Assembly (NCBI GenBank): GCA_013697585.1
Contig: JACCWP010000027.1
Coordinates: forward strand, 1-37,522
Direction: 5' to 3'
From: Nocardioidaceae bacterium
GTDB lineage: Bacteria; Actinomycetota; Actinomycetes; Propionibacteriales; Nocardioidaceae
Length of the DNA: 37,522 bases
Shown here: piece by piece, positions 24,569-33,125 of the stretch
How the letters are laid out: every line of letters begins with the position of its first letter
How positions within the stretch are numbered: position 1 is the first letter of the stretch
Notes under the pieces: generated by a model
Told to the model about the DNA's origin: nothing
What the model saw: the letters and a program-made list of their open reading frames with translations, nothing else
The model's database searches: none
Position numbers and translations under genes: made by a program

Positions 24569-27021
24569 CAGCCCCGCTGCTTCTGCCAGCGAGCCCCGCG
24601 GCTGGCGGTGTCGTCATGGGCGCCCTGGTCGATGTCGACGGCGACGGCGAGTGCCGGCGCCTCCTGGTCGATGATCGCGTTGGCGATCTCGGTCACCAGC
24701 TCTTCGACGAGCGGTGCCAGAGCGGCGTGCCCGCCGTCGGCCGGCAGCTTCGGGGCGGCCAGCATCTCGCGCAACACCAACCACGGCCTGTCGGTTGGCG
24801 CCGGTCGGTCGAGCAGCGTCTGCAGCAGCCGGTCGGCGGCGTCTGCGGCGTCCTCGTCTTCTTGGCAGTCGGCCTGCACGAGGCGGCGCAGCCGCACCGG
24901 GTCGAGCAGTGTCGACACCAGCCGGTCGGCGGCGGTCAACCGCCCCCAGGTCCAGTCGTTGACCCGCCATGCCTGCTTGAGGAACGCGGCGAAGTGCCCG
25001 AGGCGCAGTCCCGCGACCCGGTCCTCGGGAGCTGTCTGGGAGATGCCAGCCAGGTGCACGGCGTCACCAGCGCCGACGGTCACCAGCTCGACCGCGAGCT
25101 GGTCAACCAGCTGGTCCTGGCTCTGGTCGACCAGGCACACATAGCAGACCTCGAGGGCGAGCAGCTGCCGCCGTGCGAGACCGTCGCCAAAGCAGGCGGC
25201 CAGCAATCGGGTACGCCGAGCGTCGTCGTCACGCGTGGCCGCACTCACCGGTGCCTTGCCGACCTGGACGGCCGCCCTGCCCCCGATGTCGAGCAGAGCC
25301 GCAACGACCTCGTCCACCTCCGCGCCGGCGCGGTTGCTGTCGGGAAGTCCCGCGACGACGGCGTCGTCGACGGTCCGCCCGGACCTCAGCAGGCTTCGGG
25401 CCACCCCGCGCCAGTGGTCGGTGTCGTCCTGACGAAGCTGGGCAAGTCGCGCCTGCTGGTCATAGAAGCGGTGCCGCAGGTGCTCGATCGGCCGGCGTAG
25501 CGGCGCCAGGTCAGGACCGGTGCGATCGTCGCTCGCCCAGGGCTGCTCCCAGACCGCGCGCTTGAGCAGATCGAGAACGGTCACGGCGAGTCGCTCGGCT
25601 GCAGCCAACCCCCAGGTCGACCCCCTGACGATTGCGGGCCACCGTTTCGGAACAAAGGGCAACGACGGTTGGCTCTCCAGGGCGGCAACCACCTCCTCGG
25701 TTGTCTGCTCGAGGGGCCGGCCGGCCTCCGCAGCGACCAGGTTGGCGATGTGGACGGCGGCGCGCCGTATCCGCAGGGCACGATAGATCGGAAACAGGGC
25801 CGCCGCCTGCCCGTCCAGCTCCCCCAGGCTCAACAGGCCGAGCAGGTCGACCCGCGCGCCGCGGCCCACAACGGCCTGCTGGTTGTGCCGTTCGACCAAC
25901 CCCAGCTCGTGCTCGAAGGTCGAGCCCGTCCACGCCTGCACGATCCCCGAGACCACGTCGGGGATCTGTGGCCGGTTGCCGACCGGGTCGGGAGCGAAGG
26001 CCCTCTCGGGCTGAACGGCGGGGTCCGGCACGACCAGCAGCAAGACCCGCCGGGTCTGCAGCTCGGCCGGTGCCGCGGCGATCGCCTCGAGCACTGGACG
26101 CAACGGCGTGTTCAGCAAGATCCCACCGTCGATGACCCAGCGGCTCAGATCGAAGTCAGCGATGCCGTGCATGTCTGGTCGGGCGTCGACGTCGGCGGGA
26201 CCTCGGGTGCCTCCGACCGCCTTGCCGACGGGGACGAAGAACGGCTCGAAGGCGATGGGGAACGACGCGGTGCACCGCGAGGCGAGCGCCAGCCGATCGG
26301 CAACGGCCACACTGGTGTGCACGACCAGAGGGTCGTCGGCGTGCTCGGCCGGGGAGTCCTGGGTCATCGGCGTGGCGCGCAGGTCGTCGCGCGCGCGAAG
26401 CGGCGCCCCGGACCGCCGGAAGGTGAACAACCCCGCTCGCACCGGTTGCTGCACCGGCGTGCCGAGCCAGTCCACCACCGTCCGGCAGGTCGGCGTCAGC
26501 AGCGTGGTCGTGATGTCGAGGTGCACCGGTCGGTCGAGCGGGTCGTAGTAGTGGACCTCGTCTCCGGTGGGAGGCAACATCTGGGCGAACGCTCGCCGCA
26601 ACGCCGGCCAGAACACCTCGTCCCCACGCAGCAGCGACGCCGGGTTCTTGGTCCACGGCTCGTGCAGCAGCGTTGTCATCGATCCTTGCTCGGCCCACAA
26701 GTCGCGAAGACCACCCAGGTCGACGTCGGGACAGGCCTGCGACAACGCCAGGAACGCCCCGTTGATCCCGCCGGCAGAGGTGCCGCCGATCACGTCCACC
26801 CGGGCCCGGCTGCGCAGCACGCCGAGGATGCGGTCGTACGTGCCGCGCCGTCGCGTCAGCCGGTCAAGCTCGCACGTGACGCCGCCGATCCAGACCGCGA
26901 GACTGACTCCGCCGTTCAGGACGGCCGCAAACCGGATCTCCTCCAGCGCGTCGCGGTCGGGCTTGGGCAGGAGCCGGTAGTCCGGCCGGCGTGCCGGGGC
27001 GGGATCGTCGCGGTCAGCCAC
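24568..27021 (-). CDS. Patatin-like phospholipase, DUF3376 type
   Basis: This 817-aa protein has a patatin acyl-hydrolase domain in the N-terminal part: oxyanion strand FAAVLNGGVSLAVWIGGV (residues 31-48), nucleophile elbow IGGTSAGGINGAFLAL with Ser82, and the catalytic Asp in RWVIDGGILLNTPLRPVL near residue 300. The long C-terminal part, with helical stretches and WTWGRLTAADRLVSTLLDP, fits the DUF3376 extension. No signal peptide. Patatins cleave acyl chains from lipids; the natural substrate is unknown. The GTG at 27021 has AGGAGG 8 nt upstream; the longer frame lacks conserved sequence. It is translationally coupled to the nine-helix protein. Confidence 0.9.
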   Translation of the reverse strand: MADRDDPAPARRPDYRLLPKPDRDALEEIRFAAVLNGGVSLAVWIGGVTCELDRLTRRRGTYDRILGVLRSRARVDVIGGTSAGGINGAFLALSQACPDVDLGGLRDLWAEQGSMTTLLHEPWTKNPASLLRGDEVFWPALRRAFAQMLPPTGDEVHYYDPLDRPVHLDITTTLLTPTCRTVVDWLGTPVQQPVRAGLFTFRRSGAPLRARDDLRATPMTQDSPAEHADDPLVVHTSVAVADRLALASRCTASFPIAFEPFFVPVGKAVGGTRGPADVDARPDMHGIADFDLSRWVIDGGILLNTPLRPVLEAIAAAPAELQTRRVLLLVVPDPAVQPERAFAPDPVGNRPQIPDVVSGIVQAWTGSTFEHELGLVERHNQQAVVGRGARVDLLGLLSLGELDGQAAALFPIYRALRIRRAAVHIANLVAAEAGRPLEQTTEEVVAALESQPSLPFVPKRWPAIVRGSTWGLAAAERLAVTVLDLLKRAVWEQPWASDDRTGPDLAPLRRPIEHLRHRFYDQQARLAQLRQDDTDHWRGVARSLLRSGRTVDDAVVAGLPDSNRAGAEVDEVVAALLDIGGRAAVQVGKAPVSAATRDDDARRTRLLAACFGDGLARRQLLALEVCYVCLVDQSQDQLVDQLAVELVTVGAGDAVHLAGISQTAPEDRVAGLRLGHFAAFLKQAWRVNDWTWGRLTAADRLVSTLLDPVRLRRLVQADCQEDEDAADAADRLLQTLLDRPAPTDRPWLVLREMLAAPKLPADGGHAALAPLVEELVTEIANAIIDQEAPALAVAVDIDQGAHDDTASRGARWQKQRG

Positions 27022-27107
27022 CGTGGGCGCCTCCTCGCTCGCGCGACCCCGCAGTGCATCATCGAGCACGGCGTGGCCCGGGGGCCAGCCCCAGCTCCGC
27101 GCGCCGG

Positions 27108-27515
27108 TCAGTCGGCGCGCGCAGCGCCCCAGCCGTGCCAGGTGGCGATCTCGATCCATGCGCTGACTCGCCGCCGGTCGCGAGTCGGGTAAGGGCGGCC
27201 TCTGTAGTGACTGGACAACCGGTCGATGTCGGACAGGTCGTCGTCGTCATGCAGCTCGACGACACGGCCCTGCACGCTGACATGGGTGTACCAGCTGTCG
27301 GCCGCGAGTGCCGTCAGCGTCACCCGAGGCTCGTGCCGGATGTAGTCGAGCCGTCGGCGCGACTCGTCCATGTTGACCAGGATCCGGCCCGCCTCGAAGA
27401 GGTACCAGGTGGCAACGGAGACAGGCTGACCGTCGGGCCTGACGTGGGCGATGACCGCCGGGTTGGGTCGGGCCAGCAGCTCGGCCACGTCGTCGGGCAA
27501 GGGGGGAGTCGACAC
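27108..27515 (-). CDS. PPOX-class (Rv1155-like) F420/flavin-dependent oxidoreductase
   Basis: This 135-aa split-barrel protein shows LLARPNPAVIAHVRPDGQPVSV, WYLFEAGRILVNMDESRRRLDYIRHEPRVTLTAL (cofactor-binding strand and loop), DSWYTHVSVQGRVVELHDD and HYRGRPYPTRDRRRVSAWIEI, the blocks of FDOR-B enzymes such as Rv1155. F420 is the usual cofactor; substrate unknown. It differs strongly from the plus-strand member at 9507. It lies 86 nt upstream of the patatin gene in the same direction. GTG 27515 has no ribosome site but a TAGCCT box 6 nt upstream. Confidence 0.9.
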   Translation of the reverse strand: MSTPPLPDDVAELLARPNPAVIAHVRPDGQPVSVATWYLFEAGRILVNMDESRRRLDYIRHEPRVTLTALAADSWYTHVSVQGRVVELHDDDDLSDIDRLSSHYRGRPYPTRDRRRVSAWIEIATWHGWGAARAD

Positions 27516-27521
27516 GTCACG

Positions 27522-27527
27522 AGGCTA
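27522..27527 (-). promoter_or_regulatory. -10 box TAGCCT of a probable leaderless transcript
   Basis: TAGCCT ends 6 nt before GTG 27515 on the minus strand; the same spacing as at 22456 and 23095. Confidence 0.5.
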
Positions 27528-27550
27528 CGGGACCCAACCTTTGCCGCGCC

Positions 27551-27579
27551 CGTTCCGAATCACACCCATCGTTCCAAAT
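27551..27579 (+). promoter_or_regulatory. Direct repeat CGTTCCRAAT ahead of the RTX gene
   Basis: CGTTCCGAAT (27551) and CGTTCCAAAT (27570) are spaced 19 bp apart in a locally AT-richer leader, 24 bp before the start codon. They may be operator half-sites or part of the promoter; no clear -10/-35 pair is visible. Confidence 0.35.
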
Positions 27580-27602
27580 CCCCGTACCACATGGAGGAAA
27601 AC

Positions 27603-28211
27603 ATGATTGCCAAGACCATCCTCGTCTCACTGACCGGCGCTGCCTTCGGCGTCGTCGCCGTGGCCGGCCCAGCCTCGGCTGCGGTCATCAACGGCACCGG
27701 CGGTGACGACACCCTCAGGGGTACGAACATGTCCGACACGATCCGCGGCTTCGGCGGCGACGACCGGATCTTCGGTCGGGCCGGCGACGACCAGGTGTTC
27801 GGCGGTACGGGACGGGATCTCGTGCACGGCGGTGCCGGCGGCGACTCGCTCGATGGCGAGCTCCGCGCCGACCGCCTCGATGGCGACAACGGCAACGACA
27901 ACGTGGACGGCGGCCGTGGCAACGACACGGTCTCCGGGAGCTTCGGCGCCGACACGCTGTCCGACGGTGTCGGCGACGACCGGGTGCTCGGCAACTCCGG
28001 GGCCGACATGATCGACGTCGGAGGCGGCTCCGACCGCGTCCTTGCCGGCGACGACAACGACACCATCCTGATCGGTGTCGACGGGTCGCCCGGCACGCCT
28101 TCCCGGCGTGACTTCGTCGACTGCGGTGATGGCCTGGACACGGTGATCTTCACCGACGCCGGCCAGATCGACCCGCGGGACCGGTTCGTCAACTGTGAGA
28201 ACGTGAACTGA
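27603..28211 (+). CDS. Secreted RTX-type calcium-binding repeat protein
   Basis: This 202-aa exported protein has a signal peptide MIAKTILVSLTGAAFGVVAV ending in GPASA-A near residue 27. The rest is a run of glycine/aspartate nonapeptides (GGDDTLRG, GFGGDDRIFG, GRAGDDQVFG, GGTGRDLVHG, GGAGGDSLDG and more), the calcium-binding beta-roll of RTX proteins, with about eight to ten units through residue 160. The end, RRDFVDCGDGLDTVIFTDAG and DRFVNCENV, has two Cys that may form a disulfide. No catalytic domain is attached and no type I secretion genes are near, so export is by Sec. Such short roll proteins occur in actinobacteria; function unknown. ATG 27603 has GGAGG 5 nt upstream. Confidence 0.92.
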   Translation: MIAKTILVSLTGAAFGVVAVAGPASAAVINGTGGDDTLRGTNMSDTIRGFGGDDRIFGRAGDDQVFGGTGRDLVHGGAGGDSLDGELRADRLDGDNGNDNVDGGRGNDTVSGSFGADTLSDGVGDDRVLGNSGADMIDVGGGSDRVLAGDDNDTILIGVDGSPGTPSRRDFVDCGDGLDTVIFTDAGQIDPRDRFVNCENVN

Positions 28212-28228
28212 CCGACCGCTCGCTGCGC

Positions 28229-28265
28229 AGCCCCGTCTCACCCCTGAACGTGGCGAGGCGGGGCT
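28229..28265. terminator. Strong hairpin after the RTX gene
   Basis: AGCCCCGTCTC (28229-28239) pairs over 11 bp with GAGGCGGGGCT (28255-28265), one G-T pair, loop of 15 nt. It lies 18 nt past the RTX stop and 60 nt past the tRNA 3' end, so it can end transcripts from both sides. No T-tract follows. Confidence 0.75.
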
Positions 28266-28324
28266 TCGCATGCTGCGGCCCGTCCGCGTCCAGGCCGCCT
28301 GCACCACATCGGCATCGGCCACGG

Positions 28325-28398
28325 TCGGGCTGACAGGATTTGAACCTGCGACCCCGTGACCCCCAGTCACGTGCGCTACCAAACTGCGCCACAGCCCG
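28325..28398 (-). tRNA. tRNA-Pro(GGG)
   Basis: Read on the minus strand, a full cloverleaf is seen: acceptor CGGGCTG with CAGCCCG, D-arm GCGC...GCGC, anticodon stem CGTGA/TCACG with loop CTGGGGG (anticodon GGG, proline CCC), T-arm GCAGG-TTCAAAT-CCTGT, and discriminator A. CCA is not encoded. Confidence 0.97.
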
Positions 28399-28472
28399 TC
28401 GGCCCTCGGTTCCGCCGACCCGGGCCGCGGTCACCATAGCCGAGCGCGTCCGTCGTCCGGCGCGCCCCCGCG

Positions 28473-28505
28473 ACTGGCCGCCCACACTGGCCGCCCACAC
28501 TGGCC
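28473..28505 (+). repeat. 13-bp tandem repeat (ACTGGCCGCCCAC)
   Basis: Two exact copies (28473-28485, 28486-28498) and a partial third (ACTGGCCG at 28499) stand in the gap between tRNA-Pro and der. Confidence 0.8.
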
Positions 28506-28520
28506 GTCCTGCCCACTCCC

Positions 28521-28560
28521 CCGGCGTACGGTGCGCTTCACCGGCGTACGGTGCGCTTCA
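28521..28560 (+). repeat. Exact 20-bp tandem duplication of a hairpin arm
   Basis: CCGGCGTACGGTGCGCTTCA occurs twice in a row (28521 and 28541). It includes the left arm of hairpin repeat copy 3, so the copy gained an extra arm by local duplication. Confidence 0.9.
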
Positions 28561-28613
28561 CCGGCGAAACTTCGCCAGGGAGGCGCACGTTTCGCTGGGT
28601 CACCAGCGAAAAC
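28549..28613 (+). repeat. Dispersed double-hairpin repeat, copy 3
   Basis: Hairpin A: GTGCGC with GCGCAC outside, GGCG with CGCC inside, loop AAACTT. Hairpin B: TTTCGCTGG with CCAGCGAAA, perfect 9-bp stem, loop GTCA. It sits 26 bp past the der stop, on the opposite strand to der. Confidence 0.88.
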
Positions 28614-28639
28614 GGCGAGCGGCTGCCCGGCGTCGCGGG

Positions 28640-30019
28640 TCAGCGGGAGCGGCGGGCGCGTTTGGCCCGCGCGCGCTGCTGCAGATGGATGGGAGACCCG
28701 GCGAAGCCGAACTCCTCGCGCAGCCGCCGTTCGACGAAGCGCAGGTACGACGCCTCCAACTGGCCGGAGGTGAACAGGACGAAGGTTGGCGGGGCGGTAC
28801 CGGCCTGCGTCGCGAACAACACCTTGGGCTGCTTGCCGCTGCGTACGGGATGTGGATGCTCGGCGACCAGCCGCCCGAGGAACGTGTTGAGCACACCGGT
28901 ACCCACCCTGGTCTCCCACCCCGACAGGGACCGGTCCAGCGCGGGCACAAGCCGGTCGACGTGCCAACGAGTCAGCGCCGAGATGTTGACCCGCGGCGCC
29001 CAGCGCACCCGGAGCAAGTCGCGCTCGATCTCGCGTTCGAGGTAGTGCCGCCGGTCGTCGTCGACCAGGTCCCACTTGTTGAAGGCGACCACGACCGCCC
29101 GTCCGGCCTCGGCGACCATGGCGATCAGCCGCTGATCCTGTTCGGTGAGGGTGTCGCTGGCGTCGATGACCACCACGGCGACCTCTGCGCGGTCCAGCGC
29201 CGCACGGGTGCGCAGGCTGGCGTAGTACTCGTGCCCGGACGCCTCCTTGACACGCCGTCGCACGCCCGCGGTGTCGACGAACCGCCACGGCCGGCCGCCG
29301 AGCTCGATCTGTTCGTCGACCGGGTCGACGGTGGTGCCCGCAACCTCGTCGACCACGGCGCGGTCGGTGCCGGCCAGCACATTGAGCAGGCTCGACTTGC
29401 CCACGTTGGGTCGGCCGACGATCGCCACCCGACGCGGGCCCCCCGCTCCCGGCGTGACATCGGCGGGAGCGATTGGCAGCGCGCCGAGCACGGCGTCTAG
29501 CAGGTCGCCGCTGCCCCGACCGTGCAATGCCGAGACGGGGTAGGGCTCCCCGAGCCCGAGGTTCCACATCGCGGCCGCCTCAGCCTCGGTGCGTTGGTCG
29601 TCGACCTTGTTGGCCGCCAGCACCACCGGCCGCCCCGAGTGGCGCAGCACCCGCACGACCGCCTCGTCGGCGTCGGTTGTGCCAACGGTCGCGTCGACCA
29701 CGAACAGCACCGCGTCAGCGGCGTCGACGGCGACCTCGGCCTGGCGCCTGATCCGCTCGGCCAGCCCCCGGGCGTCCGGGTCCCATCCGCCGGTGTCGAC
29801 CACGGTGAACGCGCGGCCGTTCCACTCCACGTCATAGGGGATGCGGTCCCGGGTGACTCCTGGCACGTCCTCGACGACGGCCTCGCGGCGGCCGAGGATG
29901 CGGTTGACCAAGGTCGACTTGCCGACGTTGGGCCGTCCGACGACGGCGAGCACCGGCATCCGGGGCGCCGGCTGATCGGAGTCGCCTGCTCCGGTCGAGT
30001 CGCCGAGGTCCAGGCTCAC
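28640..30019 (-). CDS. der: Ribosome biogenesis GTPase Der (EngA)
   Basis: Der is an essential GTPase acting on the 50S subunit. The 459-residue protein has two G domains: first with GRPNVGKST (residues 28-36), switch VTRDR, DTGG and NKVD; second with [13 protein letters not shown] and NKWD, and a C-terminal KH-like domain ([20 protein letters not shown], then [21 protein letters not shown] and [10 protein letters not shown]). The tail is basic. The ATG at 30019 overlaps the cmk stop by four bases. It is the last gene of the parA-scp-rluB-aroH-tyrA-cmk-der operon; cmk-der adjacency is conserved in actinobacteria (Rv1712-Rv1713). Confidence 0.98.
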   Translation of the reverse strand: MSLDLGDSTGAGDSDQPAPRMPVLAVVGRPNVGKSTLVNRILGRREAVVEDVPGVTRDRIPYDVEWNGRAFTVVDTGGWDPDARGLAERIRRQAEVAVDAADAVLFVVDATVGTTDADEAVVRVLRHSGRPVVLAANKVDDQRTEAEAAAMWNLGLGEPYPVSALHGRGSGDLLDAVLGALPIAPADVTPGAGGPRRVAIVGRPNVGKSSLLNVLAGTDRAVVDEVAGTTVDPVDEQIELGGRPWRFVDTAGVRRRVKEASGHEYYASLRTRAALDRAEVAVVVIDASDTLTEQDQRLIAMVAEAGRAVVVAFNKWDLVDDDRRHYLEREIERDLLRVRWAPRVNISALTRWHVDRLVPALDRSLSGWETRVGTGVLNTFLGRLVAEHPHPVRSGKQPKVLFATQAGTAPPTFVLFTSGQLEASYLRFVERRLREEFGFAGSPIHLQQRARAKRARRSR

Positions 30020-30819
30020 GGCACACCCCCGTCCTCAGGCCGCGCCGGGCCCTCGTCGCCGGCCCGCTGCTGGGCCGCTCTGGCCAGGGCCACGACCGCA
30101 TCGACCGCGTCGCTGAGGCTGAGCGTGGTGGTGTCGATGACGACCGCGTCCGGAGCCACCGCGAGCGGTGACACCGTACGCGAGGTGTCGAGCCGGTCGC
30201 GCCGGGCGAGGTCGGCGGCGGTGGCGTCGCGGGTCGAGTCCGCGCCACCGTCCTGTGCCGTTCGGCGGCGGGCGCGAGCCCGGTTGTCCGCAGTGAGAAA
30301 GACCTTGACGGGTGCATCGGGCAACACGACCGAGCCGATGTCTCGGCCCTCGACGACGACGCCACCGTCGCCCACCAGCCGGCGCTGCACCTCGACCAGC
30401 TGGGACCGTACCTGGCGCACGGCACTCACCGCGCTGACGGCGGCGGTGACCTCGGGGCTGCGGATCGGCTGCGACACGTCCACGCCGTCAGCGTGGATCG
30501 TGGGCGCTGCGGGGTCGGTGCCGGAGGCCGTCACCACTCCCGCCGCGGCGGTCGCGACGGCGTCGGGGTCGTCCACGGACACACCTGCCTGAAGCAGCGC
30601 CCACGTCACCGCCCGGTACATCGCGCCGGTGTCGAGATAGCGCAGACCAAGTGCGCGAGCCACGCCGCGCGCAGTGCTCGACTTGCCCGACCCGGACGGT
30701 CCGTCGACTGCCACCACGAGGCGACTCGCTGGAGCGGGTGCGGCAGGCACCACGGCGCTCTCCTGTCTGGCTCGATGGCGATGCGGCTCGGTCGTCGCTT
30801 GGTCGGGACGGGGCCTCAT
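30016..30819 (-). CDS. cmk: Cytidylate kinase
   Basis: Cmk phosphorylates CMP and dCMP. The 267-aa protein has a P-loop [10 protein letters not shown] (residues 40-49), [16 protein letters not shown], the NMP-binding insert between [17 protein letters not shown] and [20 protein letters not shown], and DNRARARRR as a basic lid. There is a proline-rich N-terminal stretch of about 30 residues before the first strand. The ATG at 30819 overlaps the tyrA stop by four bases; cmk and der overlap likewise. Confidence 0.97.
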   Translation of the reverse strand: MRPRPDQATTEPHRHRARQESAVVPAAPAPASRLVVAVDGPSGSGKSSTARGVARALGLRYLDTGAMYRAVTWALLQAGVSVDDPDAVATAAAGVVTASGTDPAAPTIHADGVDVSQPIRSPEVTAAVSAVSAVRQVRSQLVEVQRRLVGDGGVVVEGRDIGSVVLPDAPVKVFLTADNRARARRRTAQDGGADSTRDATAADLARRDRLDTSRTVSPLAVAPDAVVIDTTTLSLSDAVDAVVALARAAQQRAGDEGPARPEDGGVP

Positions 30820-31925
30820 CGGTGCACCGACCAGCCACGAGCCCCGAGCGCCTCGACCAGTCGCCCTGCCGCCTCGGTCTGGACGACCAGCTCGACCAGG
30901 CCGGTGGGCCGGCCTGGGTCGTGGTCGATCCGCAAGTCCTCGACGTTGACACCCGAGTCTCCCGCATCGGCGAACAACCGGGCCAGCTCCCCCGGCCGGT
31001 CGGGCACGCTGACCCACACGACCGCCTCGACACGCGGTGGTCCACCGTGTTTGGCCGGGATTCGGCGGGTGCCGTCCACGGCACGGTCGAGGACGGCCGT
31101 GACGCCGGGATCGCCGGTGGCCAAACCGGCCAACAACGCGTCGAGGTCGTCGCGTACGCCATGCAACAGCTGCACCAGCGGGGCGGCGTTGGCAACCAGG
31201 ATCTGTCGCCACAAGGCCGGGTCGCCGGCCGCCACCCTGGTCACGTCTCGCAGACCCTGCCCGGACAACCGCAGGTGCTCGGTCGGCGCAGCGAGCAGCT
31301 GCGAGGCGGTCAGCACCGACAGCAGGTGCGGCAGGTGCGAGACCCTGGCCACCGCGAGATCGTGCTCGTCCGGCGACATCGTCACGACCTGGGCACCGCA
31401 GCCCCTGGCCAGCGCCGCCACGGTCGTGACCGCGGCGGCGTCGGCAGTCGGGTGTGGCGTTACTGCCCAGGCCCGCCCGTCGAACAGCTCGGCAGCCGCC
31501 GCCCAGGGACCGGACTGCTCGCTGCCTGCCATCGGGTGGCTCCCCACGTAGCGTCGGATGTCGGCCGGCTCGACTCGCGCAGCCAGCACGCGCAGAGGTT
31601 CTGCCTTGACGCTGGCGACGTCGGTGACCACCGCCTGGGGGTATGCCGCCAGCGACGCGGCGGCCACCTCGGCAACCCGTCCAGGCGGCACCGCAACCAC
31701 CACCAGCCGCACGTCGTACCCGTCCGCGGTACGACCGTCGGCGCCCAGCGCTCCGATCTCGCCGGCGCCGCGCGATCCCGCGACCACCAGCGCTGACCGG
31801 TCGTGGTCCTGCAGGTGCACCCGCGCTCCCGCCCGGCGCAGTGCAAGACCCACCGACGTTCCCACCAGGCCGGCGCCGACGACGAGGACGGGGTCGGCGG
31901 GACCTGTCGCGGCGGGTCCCGTCAC
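30816..31925 (-). CDS. tyrA: Prephenate dehydrogenase with C-terminal ACT domain
   Basis: This NAD-dependent enzyme converts prephenate to 4-hydroxyphenylpyruvate on the tyrosine route. The 369-residue protein has a Rossmann GAGLVGTSVG, then VVVAVPPGRVAEV, YVGSHPMAGSEQSGP (the conserved GSHPMAGSE active-site loop) and a helical dimer domain with VARVSHLPHLLS (His). The last 80 residues are an ACT domain (VSVPDRPGELARLFADAGDS), likely the site of feedback by tyrosine. GTG 31925 overlaps the aroH stop; the enzyme and chorismate mutase thus form a translational pair that makes prephenate and uses it. Confidence 0.95.
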   Translation of the reverse strand: MTGPAATGPADPVLVVGAGLVGTSVGLALRRAGARVHLQDHDRSALVVAGSRGAGEIGALGADGRTADGYDVRLVVVAVPPGRVAEVAAASLAAYPQAVVTDVASVKAEPLRVLAARVEPADIRRYVGSHPMAGSEQSGPWAAAAELFDGRAWAVTPHPTADAAAVTTVAALARGCGAQVVTMSPDEHDLAVARVSHLPHLLSVLTASQLLAAPTEHLRLSGQGLRDVTRVAAGDPALWRQILVANAAPLVQLLHGVRDDLDALLAGLATGDPGVTAVLDRAVDGTRRIPAKHGGPPRVEAVVWVSVPDRPGELARLFADAGDSGVNVEDLRIDHDPGRPTGLVELVVQTEAAGRLVEALGARGWSVHR

Positions 31926-32308
31926 CGGGGCTCTGTCTTCGTGCGCACGTGGGTCAGGTCTCGTCGCAGCCTGGCCGCCCCGTGCAGATAGACGTGGGTG
32001 ACGTCGGCCCGGGTCAGGTCGGTCTCGACGTGCATCAGCAGCCGAACGACCCGCGGCAACGAGCCGTCGATCTCGAGCTCACGCGCGCACAGCAGCGGCA
32101 CGTCGACAAGACCCAGCGCGCGCGCCGCGTAGGCGGGGAACTCCGAGCTGACATCGTCGGTCGCCGTGAAGACGATGCTGATCAGGGTGTCTGTCGACAG
32201 CGCATTCTCGGCCAGCACCGTCCGCACCAGCTCGGTCGTGCGCTCGAGCAGGTGGTCGCGCTCGTCGGCGGCGAGCTGCGTCGCACCGCGGATCGCGCGT
32301 ACGGCCAT
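31922..32308 (-). CDS. aroH: Chorismate mutase, AroH type
   Basis: This enzyme makes prephenate from chorismate. The 128-aa protein aligns by eye with Bacillus AroH, a trimer of the pseudo-alpha/beta-barrel type: catalytic Arg7 (AIRGAT), Glu77 (CARELEIDG), Arg89 (PRVVRLLM) and Tyr107 (HVYLHGAA), all four expected residues. ATG 32308 has AGGAGG upstream. It lies 14 nt after rluB and overlaps tyrA, so the two tyrosine-branch enzymes sit inside a segregation and translation operon. The usual actinobacterial secreted or AroQ mutases are different folds. Confidence 0.95.
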   Translation of the reverse strand: MAVRAIRGATQLAADERDHLLERTTELVRTVLAENALSTDTLISIVFTATDDVSSEFPAYAARALGLVDVPLLCARELEIDGSLPRVVRLLMHVETDLTRADVTHVYLHGAARLRRDLTHVRTKTEPR

Positions 32309-32322
32309 GGCGTGACCACCTC

Positions 32323-33075
32323 CTAGAGGCCCACCTGGTCGAGCAGGGGGCCGAGCTCGTCGGGGGTGAGCTCGCGCAGCTCGCCCGTGCGCAGTGTGCC
32401 CACCCGGACCTCACCCAAGGCCACCCGGGTCAGTCGGCGGACGGGGTGCCCGACCGCGTCGAACAGTCGGCGCACGACCCGGTTGCGACCCTCGTGGATG
32501 ACGACCTCGACGAGCGACCGCGGCTCCCCCCCGGCCGGCCCCGCCACGAGCGCCGTGTCGCGTACCGTCACCAGCTCGCAGGTGACCGGCCCGTCGTCGA
32601 GCTGGACGCCGTCGAGCAGTCGGCGTCGGGTGGCGGGCCGCACCCGGCCGTCGACCTCGGCAACGTACGTCTTGGTCACCTGGTACGAGGGGTGTGCCAG
32701 CCGGTGCGCGAGCTCGCCGTCGTTGGTCAGCAGCAGCAGGCCCTCGGTATCTGTGTCGAGGCGGCCCACGTGGAACAACCGCTGCGGTCGGTCGGTGACC
32801 AGGTCACCGAGGCACCGGCGGCCCTGCGGGTCGGTCATCGTGCTGACCACCCCGCGCGGCTTGTTGAGCACCAGGTAGACGTGCGGACTCACCGGAGGCA
32901 GCCGGCGACCATCGACCCGGATGACCGCACGGGTCGGGTCGACCTTGACGCCGAGCCGGGTGACGACCGCGCCGTCGACCTCGACCCGGCCCGCGAGCAT
33001 CATCTCCTCACAGGTGCGCCGGCTCGCGATCCCTGACTGGGCCAGCAGCTTGTGCAGACGTACCTCATCGGTCAT
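32323..33075 (-). CDS. rluB: 23S rRNA pseudouridine synthase, RluB family
   Basis: This 250-aa RsuA/RluB-type enzyme has an N-terminal S4 domain (VRLHKLLAQSGIASRRTCEE with MLAGRVEVDG), followed by the synthase domain: VYLVLNKPRGVVST, GRLDTDTEGLLLLTNDGELA with catalytic Asp107, and HEGRNRVVRRLFDAVGHPV. RluB modifies U2605 (E. coli numbering) in 23S rRNA. ATG 33075 is the likely start; a TTG four codons earlier is possible. No clear ribosome site is seen. It follows scpB by 50 nt. Confidence 0.95.
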   Translation of the reverse strand: MTDEVRLHKLLAQSGIASRRTCEEMMLAGRVEVDGAVVTRLGVKVDPTRAVIRVDGRRLPPVSPHVYLVLNKPRGVVSTMTDPQGRRCLGDLVTDRPQRLFHVGRLDTDTEGLLLLTNDGELAHRLAHPSYQVTKTYVAEVDGRVRPATRRRLLDGVQLDDGPVTCELVTVRDTALVAGPAGGEPRSLVEVVIHEGRNRVVRRLFDAVGHPVRRLTRVALGEVRVGTLRTGELRELTPDELGPLLDQVGL

Positions 33076-33125
33076 GGGCTGGGTCAACCAGTCACCGAGT
33101 GGGCAACGGACTGGTCATCGCCGGG

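Noticed and set aside
28473-28505. 13-bp tandem repeat as replication iterons
   Set aside because: Only two and a half copies, no DnaA boxes or AT-rich stretch nearby.
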